64,000 bases of DNA, taken from NCBI RefSeq assembly GCF_022024235.1, contig NZ_CP091799.1, positions 69,501-133,500 of the forward strand. Direction: 5' to 3'. Source of the stretch: Segatella baroniae B14 (GTDB lineage Bacteria > Bacteroidota > Bacteroidia > Bacteroidales > Bacteroidaceae). Both the position numbers and the translations under genes were made by a program. The first letter of the stretch is position 1. Every line of letters starts with the position of its first letter. The notes below the pieces were generated by a model. It saw only the letters and a program-made list of their open reading frames with translations, had not been told where the DNA came from and did not search any database. Below are positions 9,050 to 18,069 of this stretch, in pieces.

Positions 9050-10603
9050 ATGAAGCGTTTGTCAACTTTTTTTGTTTTCGTTTGTTGTGTTTTGGCACTT
9101 TTTGCACAGAGCAAGGAGTTTCGTAATCCCATCATTCCTGGTTTTCATCCTGATCCAAGTATATGTAGAGTAGGAAGCGATTTTTATCTCGTGAATTCTT
9201 CTTTTAATTATTTTCCGGGAGTTCCTATTTTTCACAGTAAAGACTTGATACACTGGCAACAAATCGGTAATGTTCTTGATCGTGAATCTCAACTCCCGTT
9301 GCAAGGTGCTAATTCGTGGACAGGCATTTATGCTCCTACACTTCGCTATTATGAGGGTGTTTATTATATGATTACGACGAATATAGGACATGGCGGAAAT
9401 TTCTTGGTAACGGCAAAAAATCCGCAAGGGCCTTGGAGTGAACCTGTCTGGTTGGAGCAACAGGGGATAGATCCGTCACTTTATTTTGAACATGGAAAAT
9501 GCTATATGGTCAGTAACCCTGACAATACGATTATGCTGTGTGAGATCGATGCTAAAACGGGTAAACAGTTGACACCTAGTAGGGCCATATGGCATGGTGA
9601 TGGTGGCCGATATCCAGAAGGACCTCATATTTATAAGAAAGATGGTTATTATTATTTGCTTATTTCGGAAGGTGGAACGGAATTGGCACACCATCTCACG
9701 ATTGCACGCAGTAAAAATATAGCGGGACCTTATGAGAGTAATCCGGCTAACCCTATTCTTACTAATTGTAATATGAAGGGGCAATTGATGCAGATTCAAG
9801 GCACGGGACATGGTGATTTTGTTCAGGCGCCTGATGGTAGTTGGTGGATAACATTCCTGGCTTATCGCAATATGGGGGGGAGTTATCATCATTTAGGTCG
9901 GGAAACGTGTATCGCTCCTGTGAAATGGGATGAGGGCCAATGGCCGATAGTATATAATCTTCAACCTATCGATACTTTGATGCAGGCATCTCTATTGCCA
10001 GCTGTCGAATGGACAAAGTCTACTGGAAAAATAGTTTTCTCGTCTGGTCAATTAGGGCCTCAATGGGTGTATCTGCAGAATCCTGTTTGGGATAATTATC
10101 AGTTTGTGTCGGGTAAATTGCGGTTGAAAGGTGGATGGAGTAGTTTGACAGAAAATAACCGTCCAACTTTCCTTGGCCTTCGACAGGAAGCTGAGCGAAT
10201 CGTTTTGGAAACACAGGTAACTCCTCATGGTAAGACGGGTTTTGAAAGTGGACTAACCGTTTATCAGATTAATGACGGGCATTATGATCTTTTTGTGCAG
10301 GCAGAAAAGAATGGTAAGTATGCTGTCGGACTTCGGTATGTCGTGAAGAATCTACCTCATAATGAGATTGTTTTTGCTCATATCGACAATCCCTACAATT
10401 TGAAACTACGTGTGCGTTCGGGTGATAATCAGTATTATTTCGATTATGCAGAGAAGGGGATGCATTATAAAAATGTAGGTCAACTTTCTTCCACCTTGTT
10501 AAGTACAGAAGTCGTCGGTGGATTTACGGGTGTCACCCTTGGTATGTATGCGCAGGGTAGTGGATATGCCGATTTTGCTTACTTTGATTATGTTGAGCAA
10601 TAA
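9050..10603 (+). CDS. GH43 family beta-xylosidase / alpha-L-arabinofuranosidase
   Basis: This protein of about 517 residues has a signal peptide (MKRLSTFFVFVCCVLALFAQ). The GH43 five-bladed propeller begins with FRNPIIPGFHPDPSICR, whose Asp in HPDPS is the general base of the family. The motif RYPEGPHIYKKDGYYYLL holds the likely catalytic acid Glu. The last 200 residues form a beta-sandwich accessory domain typical of GH43 enzymes that remove xylose or arabinose from side chains. It should act in the periplasm on arabinan or xylan fragments. ATG at 9041 is an alternative start three codons upstream. The gene is monocistronic or read with trmO, which has its own -7 box. Confidence 0.92.
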   Translation: MKRLSTFFVFVCCVLALFAQSKEFRNPIIPGFHPDPSICRVGSDFYLVNSSFNYFPGVPIFHSKDLIHWQQIGNVLDRESQLPLQGANSWTGIYAPTLRYYEGVYYMITTNIGHGGNFLVTAKNPQGPWSEPVWLEQQGIDPSLYFEHGKCYMVSNPDNTIMLCEIDAKTGKQLTPSRAIWHGDGGRYPEGPHIYKKDGYYYLLISEGGTELAHHLTIARSKNIAGPYESNPANPILTNCNMKGQLMQIQGTGHGDFVQAPDGSWWITFLAYRNMGGSYHHLGRETCIAPVKWDEGQWPIVYNLQPIDTLMQASLLPAVEWTKSTGKIVFSSGQLGPQWVYLQNPVWDNYQFVSGKLRLKGGWSSLTENNRPTFLGLRQEAERIVLETQVTPHGKTGFESGLTVYQINDGHYDLFVQAEKNGKYAVGLRYVVKNLPHNEIVFAHIDNPYNLKLRVRSGDNQYYFDYAEKGMHYKNVGQLSSTLLSTEVVGGFTGVTLGMYAQGSGYADFAYFDYVEQ

Positions 10604-10632
10604 GGTAGAGGGGTTATTGCAATAAAAATTGT

Positions 10633-10640
10633 TACCTTTG
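10633..10640 (+). promoter_or_regulatory. trmO: -7 box (TACCTTTG) almost touching the trmO start
   Basis: TACCTTTG ends four bases before the trmO ATG at 10645. In Bacteroidetes, transcription starts only a few bases after this box, so the message would be leaderless or nearly so. Confidence 0.55.
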
Positions 10641-10644
10641 CATC

Positions 10645-11325
10645 ATGGAAATACAACCAGTAGCAATTTTTCATTCTCCCTTTGCTTCTAAATTTGGTAT
10701 ACCTAAGCAAAGTGGTATTATAGAAGAACTGAAAGGCGAAATCGTCTTCGAACCGCAATATCGTAATCCTGATGCTATTCGTGGAATAGAAGGATTTGAG
10801 TATTTGTGGCTTATTTGGCAGTTTTCTGCGAATAAGCATGCTGCAAATAGCCTGATGGTTCGCCCACCTCGTTTGGGGGGTAATGAGAAAGTAGGCGTTT
10901 TTGCCAGTAGAAGTCCTTTTCGTCCGAATGGTTTAGGTTTATCGTCTGTGAGAATCGATTATGTGGAGTGGGAAAGTCATCGTGGTCCTGTTATCCATGT
11001 TCTTGGGGCTGATCTCATGGACGGTACACCGATTTATGACATTAAGCCGTATGTGACCTATGCTGATAGTCATGCAGAGGCACAAAGTGGTTTTGTAGAT
11101 GAGCGGAAATGGTGTAAGCTAAAGGTTGTTTTATCTGATAATACTAAAGCACGTCTATTGACGCAAAAGGGGTGGACAGATGAAACGATAGCTCAATTAC
11201 AGGAGGTTCTTGCTGAAGACCCTCGCCCGCAATATCAAAAAGACCCGCAGAAGGTCTATGGTATGCCTTTTGCGGGTCTTGATATTCACTTTCGCGTCAT
11301 CGATGATGTCGTCGAAGTGCTATAA
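10645..11325 (+). CDS. trmO: tRNA (N6-threonylcarbamoyl-A37) methyltransferase TrmO
   Basis: The 226-residue protein belongs to the TsaA/YaeB/TrmO family, which uses S-adenosylmethionine to methylate t6A37 in tRNA-Thr. Visible signatures are IEGFEYLWLIWQFS, VRPPRLGGNEKVGVFASRSPFRPNGLGLS and GADLMDGTPIYDIKPYVTYAD. It is cytoplasmic. The C-terminus has the HxxxD-like segment typical of the family (GMPFAGLDIHFRVID). The last 90 bases of the gene also contain the terminator of the convergent GH28 gene. A -7 box directly precedes the ATG. Confidence 0.95.
   Translation: MEIQPVAIFHSPFASKFGIPKQSGIIEELKGEIVFEPQYRNPDAIRGIEGFEYLWLIWQFSANKHAANSLMVRPPRLGGNEKVGVFASRSPFRPNGLGLSSVRIDYVEWESHRGPVIHVLGADLMDGTPIYDIKPYVTYADSHAEAQSGFVDERKWCKLKVVLSDNTKARLLTQKGWTDETIAQLQEVLAEDPRPQYQKDPQKVYGMPFAGLDIHFRVIDDVVEVL
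11236..11281 (-). terminator. GH28 terminator embedded in the trmO coding region
   Basis: The arms 11240-11254 and 11266-11280 pair over 15 positions with one mismatch (core AAGACCCGCA / TGCGGGTCTT). On the minus strand the stem is followed by TTTTT, but on the plus strand there is no T run. It lies 57 bases past the stop of the minus-strand GH28 gene, inside the convergent trmO gene. Confidence 0.75.
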
Positions 11326-11337
11326 AGTGTGTTTCGT

Positions 11338-12738
11338 TTATTGGGCAAATGTAACAAAGTTAACATTTGTCAATGTGATATCACTGTTTGCATCAATATC
11401 CTGAGCGGTTTCATGATAGAAAATGTTTGCATTTTCGATGGTAATACCATGAATCATGCCTTTTTCGCCATGAGCAGCAATACCTGTTTTACAACCTCTT
11501 ACTACGATATCTTTCATGTGGATGTCAGTAAAGTTAGGTGCAAACTCAACTTTGGTAGGTTGAGCGCCTTTCTTAGCACCAACATGGTTATCAAAATAGG
11601 TTGTCTCGAATACAATGGCCTGATTATCGATGTCAGTCATGTAGATATTGCTAATGTAGATATCTTCTGTAGTACCACCACGACCAACAGAACTCTTGAA
11701 GCGAAGTCCTGTGTCAGTGCCAGAGAAAGTATTATTGTGTACGTAGATATTCTTCATTCCACCCGAGAACTCACTTCCGATAACGAAACCACCGTGAGCA
11801 TGGTAAACGATATTATCTTGTATGTTGATGTTCAGACATGGACCGTATTCTAATGCTTTTGCACCAGCACCACCTTTCATACAGATACCGTCATCACCCG
11901 CGTCAATCACGTTATTCACGATAAGTACATTGGTACAGTTACCGATATCGATAGCATCGCCATTCTGAGCATTCCATGGGCAACGTACAGTTACGCCATC
12001 AATAATAACATTCTTACAGCGTTGTGGTACAATATGAAATTTTGGAGAATTTTCAACTGTAACACCTTGAATCAATACATTTTCGCAATCAGTCAGGCGT
12101 ATGAGGTGTGTACGCATTTTCTCCTGAGCTTCGGGTGTAGCAGCAATGTTATCAAAATGTTTCAGGTTGAATGGATACCATAAGTCGCCTTTGGCACTTT
12201 CAGTTCCACCCATAGCCTTGAAGTCGTTCCATTCGGTGTTGCTCACCTTGCTTCGTTTAACAGGGCGCCACCATTCTCCATTACCGTCGATGATACCTTC
12301 ACCCGTAATAGAAATATTCTTGCGCTTGCTGGCATTAATACCAGGTGTAGCCTTGTCATCTTTTACACCATTTTCTTCCTTAATAAATTCTTTCTTATCT
12401 TCAGAGAAAACAATAATTGCATTTTTCTCCAAATGAAGGTCGATATTATCCTTGAAAGAAATCAATCCTGTAAGATAAATACCAGCAGGTACATTCAAAT
12501 GACCACCGCCTAGTTTGCTTAATTTGCTTATTGCTTTGCGAAATGCTTCTGTGTTAGAGGTAATACCATCTCCTTTGCCACCACAATCAAGTATTGAAAC
12601 GGTATTTGCAGGTATTGTTGGAACCGTAACTTCAGGCATTGCTTTAGGTAAATTTTGGTAATACTTGCTGTAATCTCCTGCAAATACACTTGTAAGAGAA
12701 AAAAGCAAAGAAAGTGCTAATAGAATAGTTCTTCTCAT
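11338..12738 (-). CDS. GH28 polygalacturonase-type pectin hydrolase
   Basis: The 466-residue protein starts with a signal peptide (MRRTILLALSLLFSLTSVFA) followed by a right-handed parallel beta-helix. GH28 catalytic motifs are visible: NGDAIDIGN, VIDAGDDGICMKGG (the paired Asp residues), AHGGFVIGSEFSGG (the GHG-type His) and TGLRFKSSVGRGG (the RxK equivalent). It should hydrolyse galacturonan linkages in the periplasm. It is transcribed toward trmO, with only 12 bases between stop codons. Its own -7 box lies at 12785-12792. It stands outside the large pectin locus but fits the same diet. Confidence 0.93.
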   Translation of the reverse strand: MRRTILLALSLLFSLTSVFAGDYSKYYQNLPKAMPEVTVPTIPANTVSILDCGGKGDGITSNTEAFRKAISKLSKLGGGHLNVPAGIYLTGLISFKDNIDLHLEKNAIIVFSEDKKEFIKEENGVKDDKATPGINASKRKNISITGEGIIDGNGEWWRPVKRSKVSNTEWNDFKAMGGTESAKGDLWYPFNLKHFDNIAATPEAQEKMRTHLIRLTDCENVLIQGVTVENSPKFHIVPQRCKNVIIDGVTVRCPWNAQNGDAIDIGNCTNVLIVNNVIDAGDDGICMKGGAGAKALEYGPCLNINIQDNIVYHAHGGFVIGSEFSGGMKNIYVHNNTFSGTDTGLRFKSSVGRGGTTEDIYISNIYMTDIDNQAIVFETTYFDNHVGAKKGAQPTKVEFAPNFTDIHMKDIVVRGCKTGIAAHGEKGMIHGITIENANIFYHETAQDIDANSDITLTNVNFVTFAQ

Positions 12739-12784
12739 TTGTTTTCTACGTTAAATAATAGCTTATATTTCTTTATTCAGTGTA

Positions 12785-12792
12785 CAAACTTA
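12785..12792 (-). promoter_or_regulatory. -7 box (TAAGTTTG) for the minus-strand GH28 gene
   Basis: The minus-strand TAAGTTTG matches TAnnTTTG and lies 46 bases before the ATG. No clear -33 element was found. Confidence 0.5.
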
Positions 12793-12872
12793 CGTAAAAA
12801 TAATAACAAACGAGTATTCTTTTGGATATTTTAGGGATATTAGGGATAATTTAGTGTAATGATATAAAAATA

Positions 12873-12909
12873 AAAAAAGGCGGCCTTCTTGTAATAAGAG
12901 AACCGCCCT
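12873..12909 (-). terminator. Terminator after tRNA-Phe
   Basis: On the minus strand GGGCGG and CCGCC(T) arms flank a partly paired stem followed by seven T residues. It lies about 15 bases after the end of tRNA-Phe. Confidence 0.65.
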
Positions 12910-12923
12910 AATGAAAGGAGGAG

Positions 12924-12996
12924 TGGTACCTCTTGGAGTTGAACCAAGGACACATGGATTTTCAGTCCATTGCTCTACCACCTGAGCTAAGGTACC
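12924..12996 (-). tRNA. tRNA-Phe (GAA)
   Basis: The 73-base gene folds as a cloverleaf: acceptor arms GGTACCT and AGGTACC, D-arm TAGCTCAGGTGGTAGAGC, anticodon stem ATGGA/TCCAT around loop CTGAAAA (anticodon GAA, Phe), and T-arm with GGTTCAACTCC. The discriminator base is A. The 3' CCA is not encoded. A -7 box lies just upstream and a terminator follows. Confidence 0.97.
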
Positions 12997-13013
12997 GTGC
13001 TTAATTGCGGGTG

Positions 13014-13021
13014 CAAAGGTA
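13014..13021 (-). promoter_or_regulatory. -7 box (TACCTTTG) for tRNA-Phe
   Basis: The minus-strand TACCTTTG ends 17 bases before the first tRNA base, so tRNA-Phe can be transcribed independently of the upstream thiL operon. Confidence 0.55.
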
Positions 13022-13100
13022 GTAAAAAACTTTGAACCCGCAAAAAAATATCCATAAAAGTTCTATGCATTAATATTTGTTAACATCTAGAACGCTTGGA

Positions 13101-14219
13101 TTAGTCTTTTTGATCAAACAGAGGATTCCACCCCTGTGCTTTCAATTCAAATTCCTTATCGTCGCGTGTAATCAGCATCGCACCAAGGTTTTCTTTTGTA
13201 ATATAGCCGATTTGACGAATACCTTCTATGCCTTCTAACTTTTCGTGATCACCAATAGGTACTGTGAACACTAATTCGTAGTCTTCGCCACCATTCAGTG
13301 CACAAGTAGTGACATTCATGTTCAGTTCTTCTGCCATCACAGCTGTTTGGTAATCGATAGGCAGATTCTTTTCGTAGATGCGGCATCCACAGTGGCTTTG
13401 GCTGCAAATGTGTAGCAGTTCGCTACTCAAACCATCAGAAATATCCATCATAGAAGTAGGGCGAATGCCTGCTTCCTTCAGTTTTTGGTTGATGTCACCA
13501 CGAGCTTCTGGTTGAATCTGGCGTTGCAAAAGATATTCTTTACCTGAGAAATCTGGTTGAAAATCAAATACTTCTTTTCTTTTGGCTTCAAGAGCAGCTA
13601 CTTTATTTTTATCATCTGCAATCTTAGCCTCTTTCAGTTTCTTGTTAAAGTCGTTAATCTGACCATAATACACGGTCTTTTCGCGTTCAAGAAGTTGGAG
13701 TCCCATGTAGCTTGCTCCTAAGTCTCCGCTGACACAGATGATATCGGTTTCTTTAGCACCGTTTCGATATATGATTTCGTCTTTTGGGGCATCGCCAATA
13801 CAAGTAATGCTGATAGCAAGACCTGTATAAGATGACGTTGTGTCGCCACCTACGATATCAACGTTCCATTTATCGCAAGCTGCACGTAAACCACGATAGA
13901 AGGCTTCTACATCTTCTACTTTGAAGCGCTTATCTACAGCAAGACTTACAACGAGCTGGCGAGGCGTTCCGTTCATGGCAAAGATATCACTTAAGTTAAC
14001 CATGGCAGACTTATAGCCTAAGTGCTCCAAGTCCATGTAGGTCAAGTCGAAGTGAATACCCTCCATAAGCATATCTGTAGTCATCAGCACTTCCTTGTCT
14101 GGGTAGTGCATCACGGCACAATCATCGCCGACACCATATACGGTTGACTCGTTTTTGATAGCAATGTCTTTTGTGAGGCGCTTAATCAGACCAAACTCAC
14201 CTAATTTAGATATTTCCAT
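13101..14219 (-). CDS. thiL: Thiamine-monophosphate kinase
   Basis: This 372-residue cytoplasmic enzyme phosphorylates thiamine monophosphate to the diphosphate cofactor. Family motifs include GEFGLIKRL, VYGVGDDCAV (ATP/Mg binding), TTDMLMEGIHFDL, VNLSDIFAMNGTPRQLVVSL, GGDTTSS and the late MDISDGLSSELLHI. It is somewhat longer than most ThiL proteins (about 320-350) because of a charged helical insert around residues 180-220 (FNKKLKEAKIADDKNKVAAL). It is the last protein gene of the sppA-lpxK-PNP-thiL operon and starts 24 bases after the PNP gene. Confidence 0.95.
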   Translation of the reverse strand: MEISKLGEFGLIKRLTKDIAIKNESTVYGVGDDCAVMHYPDKEVLMTTDMLMEGIHFDLTYMDLEHLGYKSAMVNLSDIFAMNGTPRQLVVSLAVDKRFKVEDVEAFYRGLRAACDKWNVDIVGGDTTSSYTGLAISITCIGDAPKDEIIYRNGAKETDIICVSGDLGASYMGLQLLEREKTVYYGQINDFNKKLKEAKIADDKNKVAALEAKRKEVFDFQPDFSGKEYLLQRQIQPEARGDINQKLKEAGIRPTSMMDISDGLSSELLHICSQSHCGCRIYEKNLPIDYQTAVMAEELNMNVTTCALNGGEDYELVFTVPIGDHEKLEGIEGIRQIGYITKENLGAMLITRDDKEFELKAQGWNPLFDQKD

Positions 14220-14243
14220 CTAGTTTATTTCTTAATCATATAA

Positions 14244-15056
14244 TTATTCAGACCGGCGAATGATTTCGCGGAAGATCTCAGTCATTCTTGGTTGAGCCTC
14301 GTTGGCTGCCTTCTGAACCTCTTCGTGACTAACCTCTACAGGAACATCAAATCCTCCCAAGTCTGTGATTACACTAATTCCGAATACTTTGATACCACAA
14401 TGACGAGCTACAATGACTTCTGGAACAGTACTCATGCCAACGGCATCACCACCAAGGATGCGGTACATGCGATACTCGGCAGGGGTCTCAAAGGTAGGTC
14501 CCTGTACACCTACATATACGCCATGTTTCACTTCGATACCTTTTTCTTGAGCAATCTCATCAGCCAATTTAATCAACTGATGGTCATAGGCTTCATGCAT
14601 ATCAGGGAAGCGAGGACCTGTAGGGAAGTTTGGACCATGGAGTGGGTGCTCTGGGAAGAAATTAATGTGGTCGTTGATAATCATTAAGTCGCCAATCTTG
14701 AATGAAGGATTCATACCACCAGAAGCATTAGATACAAAAAGCGTCTTGATACCCAATTCGTACATGATTCGCTCTGGGAAAGTAACTTCCTTCATAGAAT
14801 AGCCTTCATAAAAATGGAAACGACCCTCCATAGCGACAATATCTTTACCGCCTAACTTACCGAAAATCAATTTTCCAGCATGTCCTTCTACTGTTGATAC
14901 TGGGAAGTTTGGAATATCAGCATACGAAAACTCGTAACTGTCAGTTATTTCTGAAGCTAATTGTCCCAGCCCCGTTCCTAGAATGATTGCTGTTTTTGGA
15001 CTTGTGGTCATCCTTTCTTTTAACCAGGATGCTGTTTCTTGAATTTTTTCGTACAT
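14244..15056 (-). CDS. punA: Purine-nucleoside phosphorylase, trimeric type
   Basis: The 270-residue protein matches trimeric inosine/guanosine phosphorylases: AIILGTGLGQLA (phosphate loop), VEGHAGKLIFG, GRFHFYEGYSM, VSNASGGMNPSFKIGD and GGDAVGMSTVPEVIVARH. It salvages purine nucleosides in the cytoplasm. The start at 15056 is preferred over a Met at 15011 because the stretch YEKIQETASWLKER aligns with the normal N-terminus of the family. As a result its first 116 bases overlap the end of lpxK in another frame. Confidence 0.94.
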   Translation of the reverse strand: MYEKIQETASWLKERMTTSPKTAIILGTGLGQLASEITDSYEFSYADIPNFPVSTVEGHAGKLIFGKLGGKDIVAMEGRFHFYEGYSMKEVTFPERIMYELGIKTLFVSNASGGMNPSFKIGDLMIINDHINFFPEHPLHGPNFPTGPRFPDMHEAYDHQLIKLADEIAQEKGIEVKHGVYVGVQGPTFETPAEYRMYRILGGDAVGMSTVPEVIVARHCGIKVFGISVITDLGGFDVPVEVSHEEVQKAANEAQPRMTEIFREIIRRSE

Positions 15057-16122
15057 AGCTTATTATTTTTTCATTAAATTCTTCTTCATTGAGCATAAAT
15101 CTTACTTTGATAGGCAGACTGTAAATGCTCTTTTTAACTTCTTCACTCAAACCTTCGAGGCATTGGATGCGTGTAGCATCTTTTTCTGTTGTAATAATCA
15201 GTTTAGGTGATGACATTGCTGCAAATGTTTCATTGATTTTTTCAATGTCTCTATTGGTAAACTGATGATGGTCGCCAAAGGTTAGTGGTTTGATGATGGG
15301 TTGATAGGTTCTCAGATCCATGATCATCTGTTTAGGCGAAGCTATACCGGTCAGAAGAAGTACGTTTTTATTGCGTAATTCCTGAAGTGCAACCTCTTTT
15401 TTCTCTGCTTGATCGAAGATCGGGTTGAGAGGGTCGTAATCTAGTGTCGTAAAATACAACTGTTGATATGGAAACAGATCTATAGCTTTGGTTAGTACTC
15501 TGAATTCCATAGGTTTCAGGTCTTTTGGACATTTGGTGATAATAACCAAGTCTGCTCTGTTTTTACCACTTAGAGGTTCACGAAGTCTGCCGGCAGGTAA
15601 TAACTTGTCGTAAATAATCAGTCTGTGATAATCTATCAGTAGGATATTGATGCCAGGTTTAACATAACGATGCTGAAAGGCATCGTCTAGTAGGATGACA
15701 TCTGTAGAGCGTGTTTCGTCATCAAAGGAAAGATGATCGATGCCTCTGCATCTATCTTTGTCAACGGCAACAAATGCATTTGGAAATTTCTGGTGCATCT
15801 GGTAAGGTTCGTCGCCAATTTCAGGCATGGCAGTGTTTGGACCAGCCAAAACATAACCATGACTTTTACGTTTATAGCCACGACTCAATATAGCAACTTG
15901 TGCTACATCTTGCAATAATCTTATCAGATATTCTACATGCGGTGTTTTACCAGCCCCTCCTACGGTGATATTACCTACAGAGATGACAGGTATATCAAAT
16001 GCTCTCGACTTCTTGATGCCTACATCAAAAAGCCAGTTTCGGAATCTTACCCCTGCACCGTAAATCCAAGATAGAGGTAAGAGCCAATCATTGATTTTTA
16101 TGAAATCTCCTTCTGTTCTCAT
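14941..16122 (-). CDS. lpxK: Tetraacyldisaccharide 4'-kinase (lipid A)
   Basis: The 393-residue protein phosphorylates the 4' position of the lipid A precursor at the inner membrane. The P-loop is in VGNITVGGAGKTPHVEYL, and family motifs SRGYKRKSHGYVLA, GDEPYQMHQKFP and DVILLDDAFQHRYVKPGINIL are clear. The last 38 residues, rich in Lys, Arg, Asn and Ser, are encoded inside the PNP gene in a different frame. The ATG overlaps the sppA stop codon by one base, indicating coupled translation. Confidence 0.95.
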   Translation of the reverse strand: MRTEGDFIKINDWLLPLSWIYGAGVRFRNWLFDVGIKKSRAFDIPVISVGNITVGGAGKTPHVEYLIRLLQDVAQVAILSRGYKRKSHGYVLAGPNTAMPEIGDEPYQMHQKFPNAFVAVDKDRCRGIDHLSFDDETRSTDVILLDDAFQHRYVKPGINILLIDYHRLIIYDKLLPAGRLREPLSGKNRADLVIITKCPKDLKPMEFRVLTKAIDLFPYQQLYFTTLDYDPLNPIFDQAEKKEVALQELRNKNVLLLTGIASPKQMIMDLRTYQPIIKPLTFGDHHQFTNRDIEKINETFAAMSSPKLIITTEKDATRIQCLEGLSEEVKKSIYSLPIKVRFMLNEEEFNEKIISYVRKNSRNSILVKRKDDHKSKNSNHSRNGAGTISFRNN

Positions 16123-17903
16123 TAATACAAGTTTAGTATATATGGAATGCGTGCCTGTAATACTTCGTGTTGCTTGATGTTTCGTAACATCATAAATGGT
16201 GTATAGTATTCACCTAATGCCAAACGAAGTTGTTCATCTAAAGAGTTGCTGTCTTCTGTTATACCAAGTAGTTGGTCTATCCAATTCGTAGGTTGTGAAT
16301 AGTCTACTGTATAATAGTTTTTCAGTTTGGCAAATGAAGCCGCTTTTTGGATAGCATCATCCATACTGCCTAATTGGTCTACCAGTTTGAGTTTGATGGC
16401 ATCTGTTCCTAAGAATACATGCCCTTGTGCTACCTCATGTACTTGATTTACAGACAATTTTCTTCCATCCGCTACGCGTTGGCAGAATAAGTCATAACCT
16501 CTGTCAACATATCTCTGCAGCGCTTTGGCTTCATCTTCATTGTATGGTCTTGCCATAGGGATAGGGTTATTCATTGAGAATGTGCTATTCTTATTGGTTC
16601 CTATCTCATCAAATTTAATGCCAAGTTTTTGTGTCATCAGTCCACTAAAGTCTGGAATGGCTGCAAAAATACCAATACTTCCAGTTTCTGTAGTAGGTTG
16701 AGCTACAATCCATCGTGCGCCCATGCTCATATAGTAAGCTCCTGAAGCAGCCATGCCGCTCATTGATACCACTACAGGCTTTTGGGCATTCAACTTCTTG
16801 ACATAATGCCAAATTTGCTCTGAAGCATAAGCATCTCCACCCCCGGAATTGATGCGGAGAACTACAGCTTTAATTCTGTCATCATTGGCCATGTCTTCCA
16901 AATCTTTGCAAACTTTGCTCGCAACAATCTGTGGCTCATTGTTATTCAATGAATTCGCCTTATCAATAATGCTACCCTCACAATAGTATAGAGCGATTTT
17001 ATCTCCCTTATCCTCGTTGATAATAGCTTTGTTCATTTCGGCAACGCTCACCTGATGAATCATGTCATCGTCTTCAAGTCCGAGTCGCTTTTTGACTACA
17101 GATTTTATTTCGTCGGCATATAAAAGACCATCTACGAAATTCTTTTTAAGTAATGATTTACCTCCGTCGAGTGAAACGATTTCATCAGCATACTGGTTAA
17201 GCTGGCTGGTACTGATGTGACGAGACTGAGAAACCTGTGTGCACACTTCAGACCATAAACCGTTGATAATACGACTCATCTGTTCACGGTTAGCGTCACT
17301 CATTTTGTCTTCGGTAAATGTTTCGGTATAGCTTTTATATTTTCCTACTTTGAAAATTTGAAAACGAACCCCAAATTTTGCGAATAAGTCTTTGTAATAT
17401 TCAGGTTGAGCTGCTATACCATGCCAGTCAATCATACCTTCAGGATTGAGGTATACCTTATTGGCAGCAGTACTGATATAGTATGTAGGCTGATTAAAGC
17501 GTTCACCATAAGCGATAATCCATTTACCTGATTTACGGAAATCTTGTAATGCACCTCTTATCTCTTGCACGGTAGCCCAGTCTGCAGACAAAAAGCCTGA
17601 CTCCAAATAGATACCCTGAATATGCTTATCATTTTTGGCTTTTTTGATGGCTGACATCATTTCGTTCATACCGATTTGGTTGATTTGATGCCCTGTAATC
17701 TGTCCAATGAAGTTATCGCTTGCCTGTTCGTTAATTATTCCCTGAAGTTTAAGAACCAAAACGGAATTGTCCTGTAAAGTAGTTCCTGCGCTTTTCGAAG
17801 AAATCATACCGATAAGGCTGATTAGGCCGAAAAATCCAATAAGAGACCCAAACAGAAAAATACCTATGATAGTGGCAAGTACATTTTTTAAGAAATCCTT
17901 CAT
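16122..17903 (-). CDS. sppA: Signal peptide peptidase A, 67K type (membrane protease IV)
   Basis: The 593-residue enzyme has one N-terminal membrane anchor (residues about 8-34) and two ClpP-like domains. The catalytic dyad is visible as Lys190 in VGKYKSYTETF and Ser387 in SGMAASGAYY, matching E. coli Lys209/Ser409. It digests cleaved signal peptides in the periplasmic face of the inner membrane. The start at 17903 is chosen because a -7 box lies at 17931-17938, so upstream in-frame Met codons cannot be used. It heads the operon with lpxK, PNP and thiL. Confidence 0.95.
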   Translation of the reverse strand: MKDFLKNVLATIIGIFLFGSLIGFFGLISLIGMISSKSAGTTLQDNSVLVLKLQGIINEQASDNFIGQITGHQINQIGMNEMMSAIKKAKNDKHIQGIYLESGFLSADWATVQEIRGALQDFRKSGKWIIAYGERFNQPTYYISTAANKVYLNPEGMIDWHGIAAQPEYYKDLFAKFGVRFQIFKVGKYKSYTETFTEDKMSDANREQMSRIINGLWSEVCTQVSQSRHISTSQLNQYADEIVSLDGGKSLLKKNFVDGLLYADEIKSVVKKRLGLEDDDMIHQVSVAEMNKAIINEDKGDKIALYYCEGSIIDKANSLNNNEPQIVASKVCKDLEDMANDDRIKAVVLRINSGGGDAYASEQIWHYVKKLNAQKPVVVSMSGMAASGAYYMSMGARWIVAQPTTETGSIGIFAAIPDFSGLMTQKLGIKFDEIGTNKNSTFSMNNPIPMARPYNEDEAKALQRYVDRGYDLFCQRVADGRKLSVNQVHEVAQGHVFLGTDAIKLKLVDQLGSMDDAIQKAASFAKLKNYYTVDYSQPTNWIDQLLGITEDSNSLDEQLRLALGEYYTPFMMLRNIKQHEVLQARIPYILNLY

Positions 17904-17930
17904 ACTTCGTTTTTGATAAGTTTTGTTCCG

Positions 17931-17938
17931 CAAAGATA
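17931..17938 (-). promoter_or_regulatory. sppA: -7 box (TATCTTTG) for the sppA operon
   Basis: The minus-strand TATCTTTG lies 27 bases before the chosen sppA start and fixes the start codon. It is the only TAnnTTTG box seen for the four-gene operon. Confidence 0.6.
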
Positions 17939-18035
17939 GCAAAAATATTTTGTCATATAGGAGTAAATGTATTGTTTTTATCAAAAATCAGAGTTTTTTT
18001 ACCAAATCCTAAAAATTGGCAGATAAATCTTTTTG

Positions 18036-18043
18036 TATCTTTG
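18036..18043 (+). promoter_or_regulatory. -7 box (TATCTTTG) for the GH28-CE12 pair
   Basis: TATCTTTG ends 26 bases before the GH28 ATG at 18070. A TTGG at 18016-18019, about 17 bases upstream of the box, could be the -33 element. Confidence 0.6.
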
Positions 18044-18069
18044 CAGACATATAACTTTTACTCTAAACG

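Noticed and set aside
14941-15056. A frameshift at the end of lpxK
   Set aside because: Both the LpxK and the PNP frames are clean and the PNP start matches its family; an overlap explains the data without an error.
17904-17984. An earlier sppA start
   Set aside because: It lies upstream of the -7 box at 17931-17938, and MKDFLKN gives the proper membrane-anchor start.
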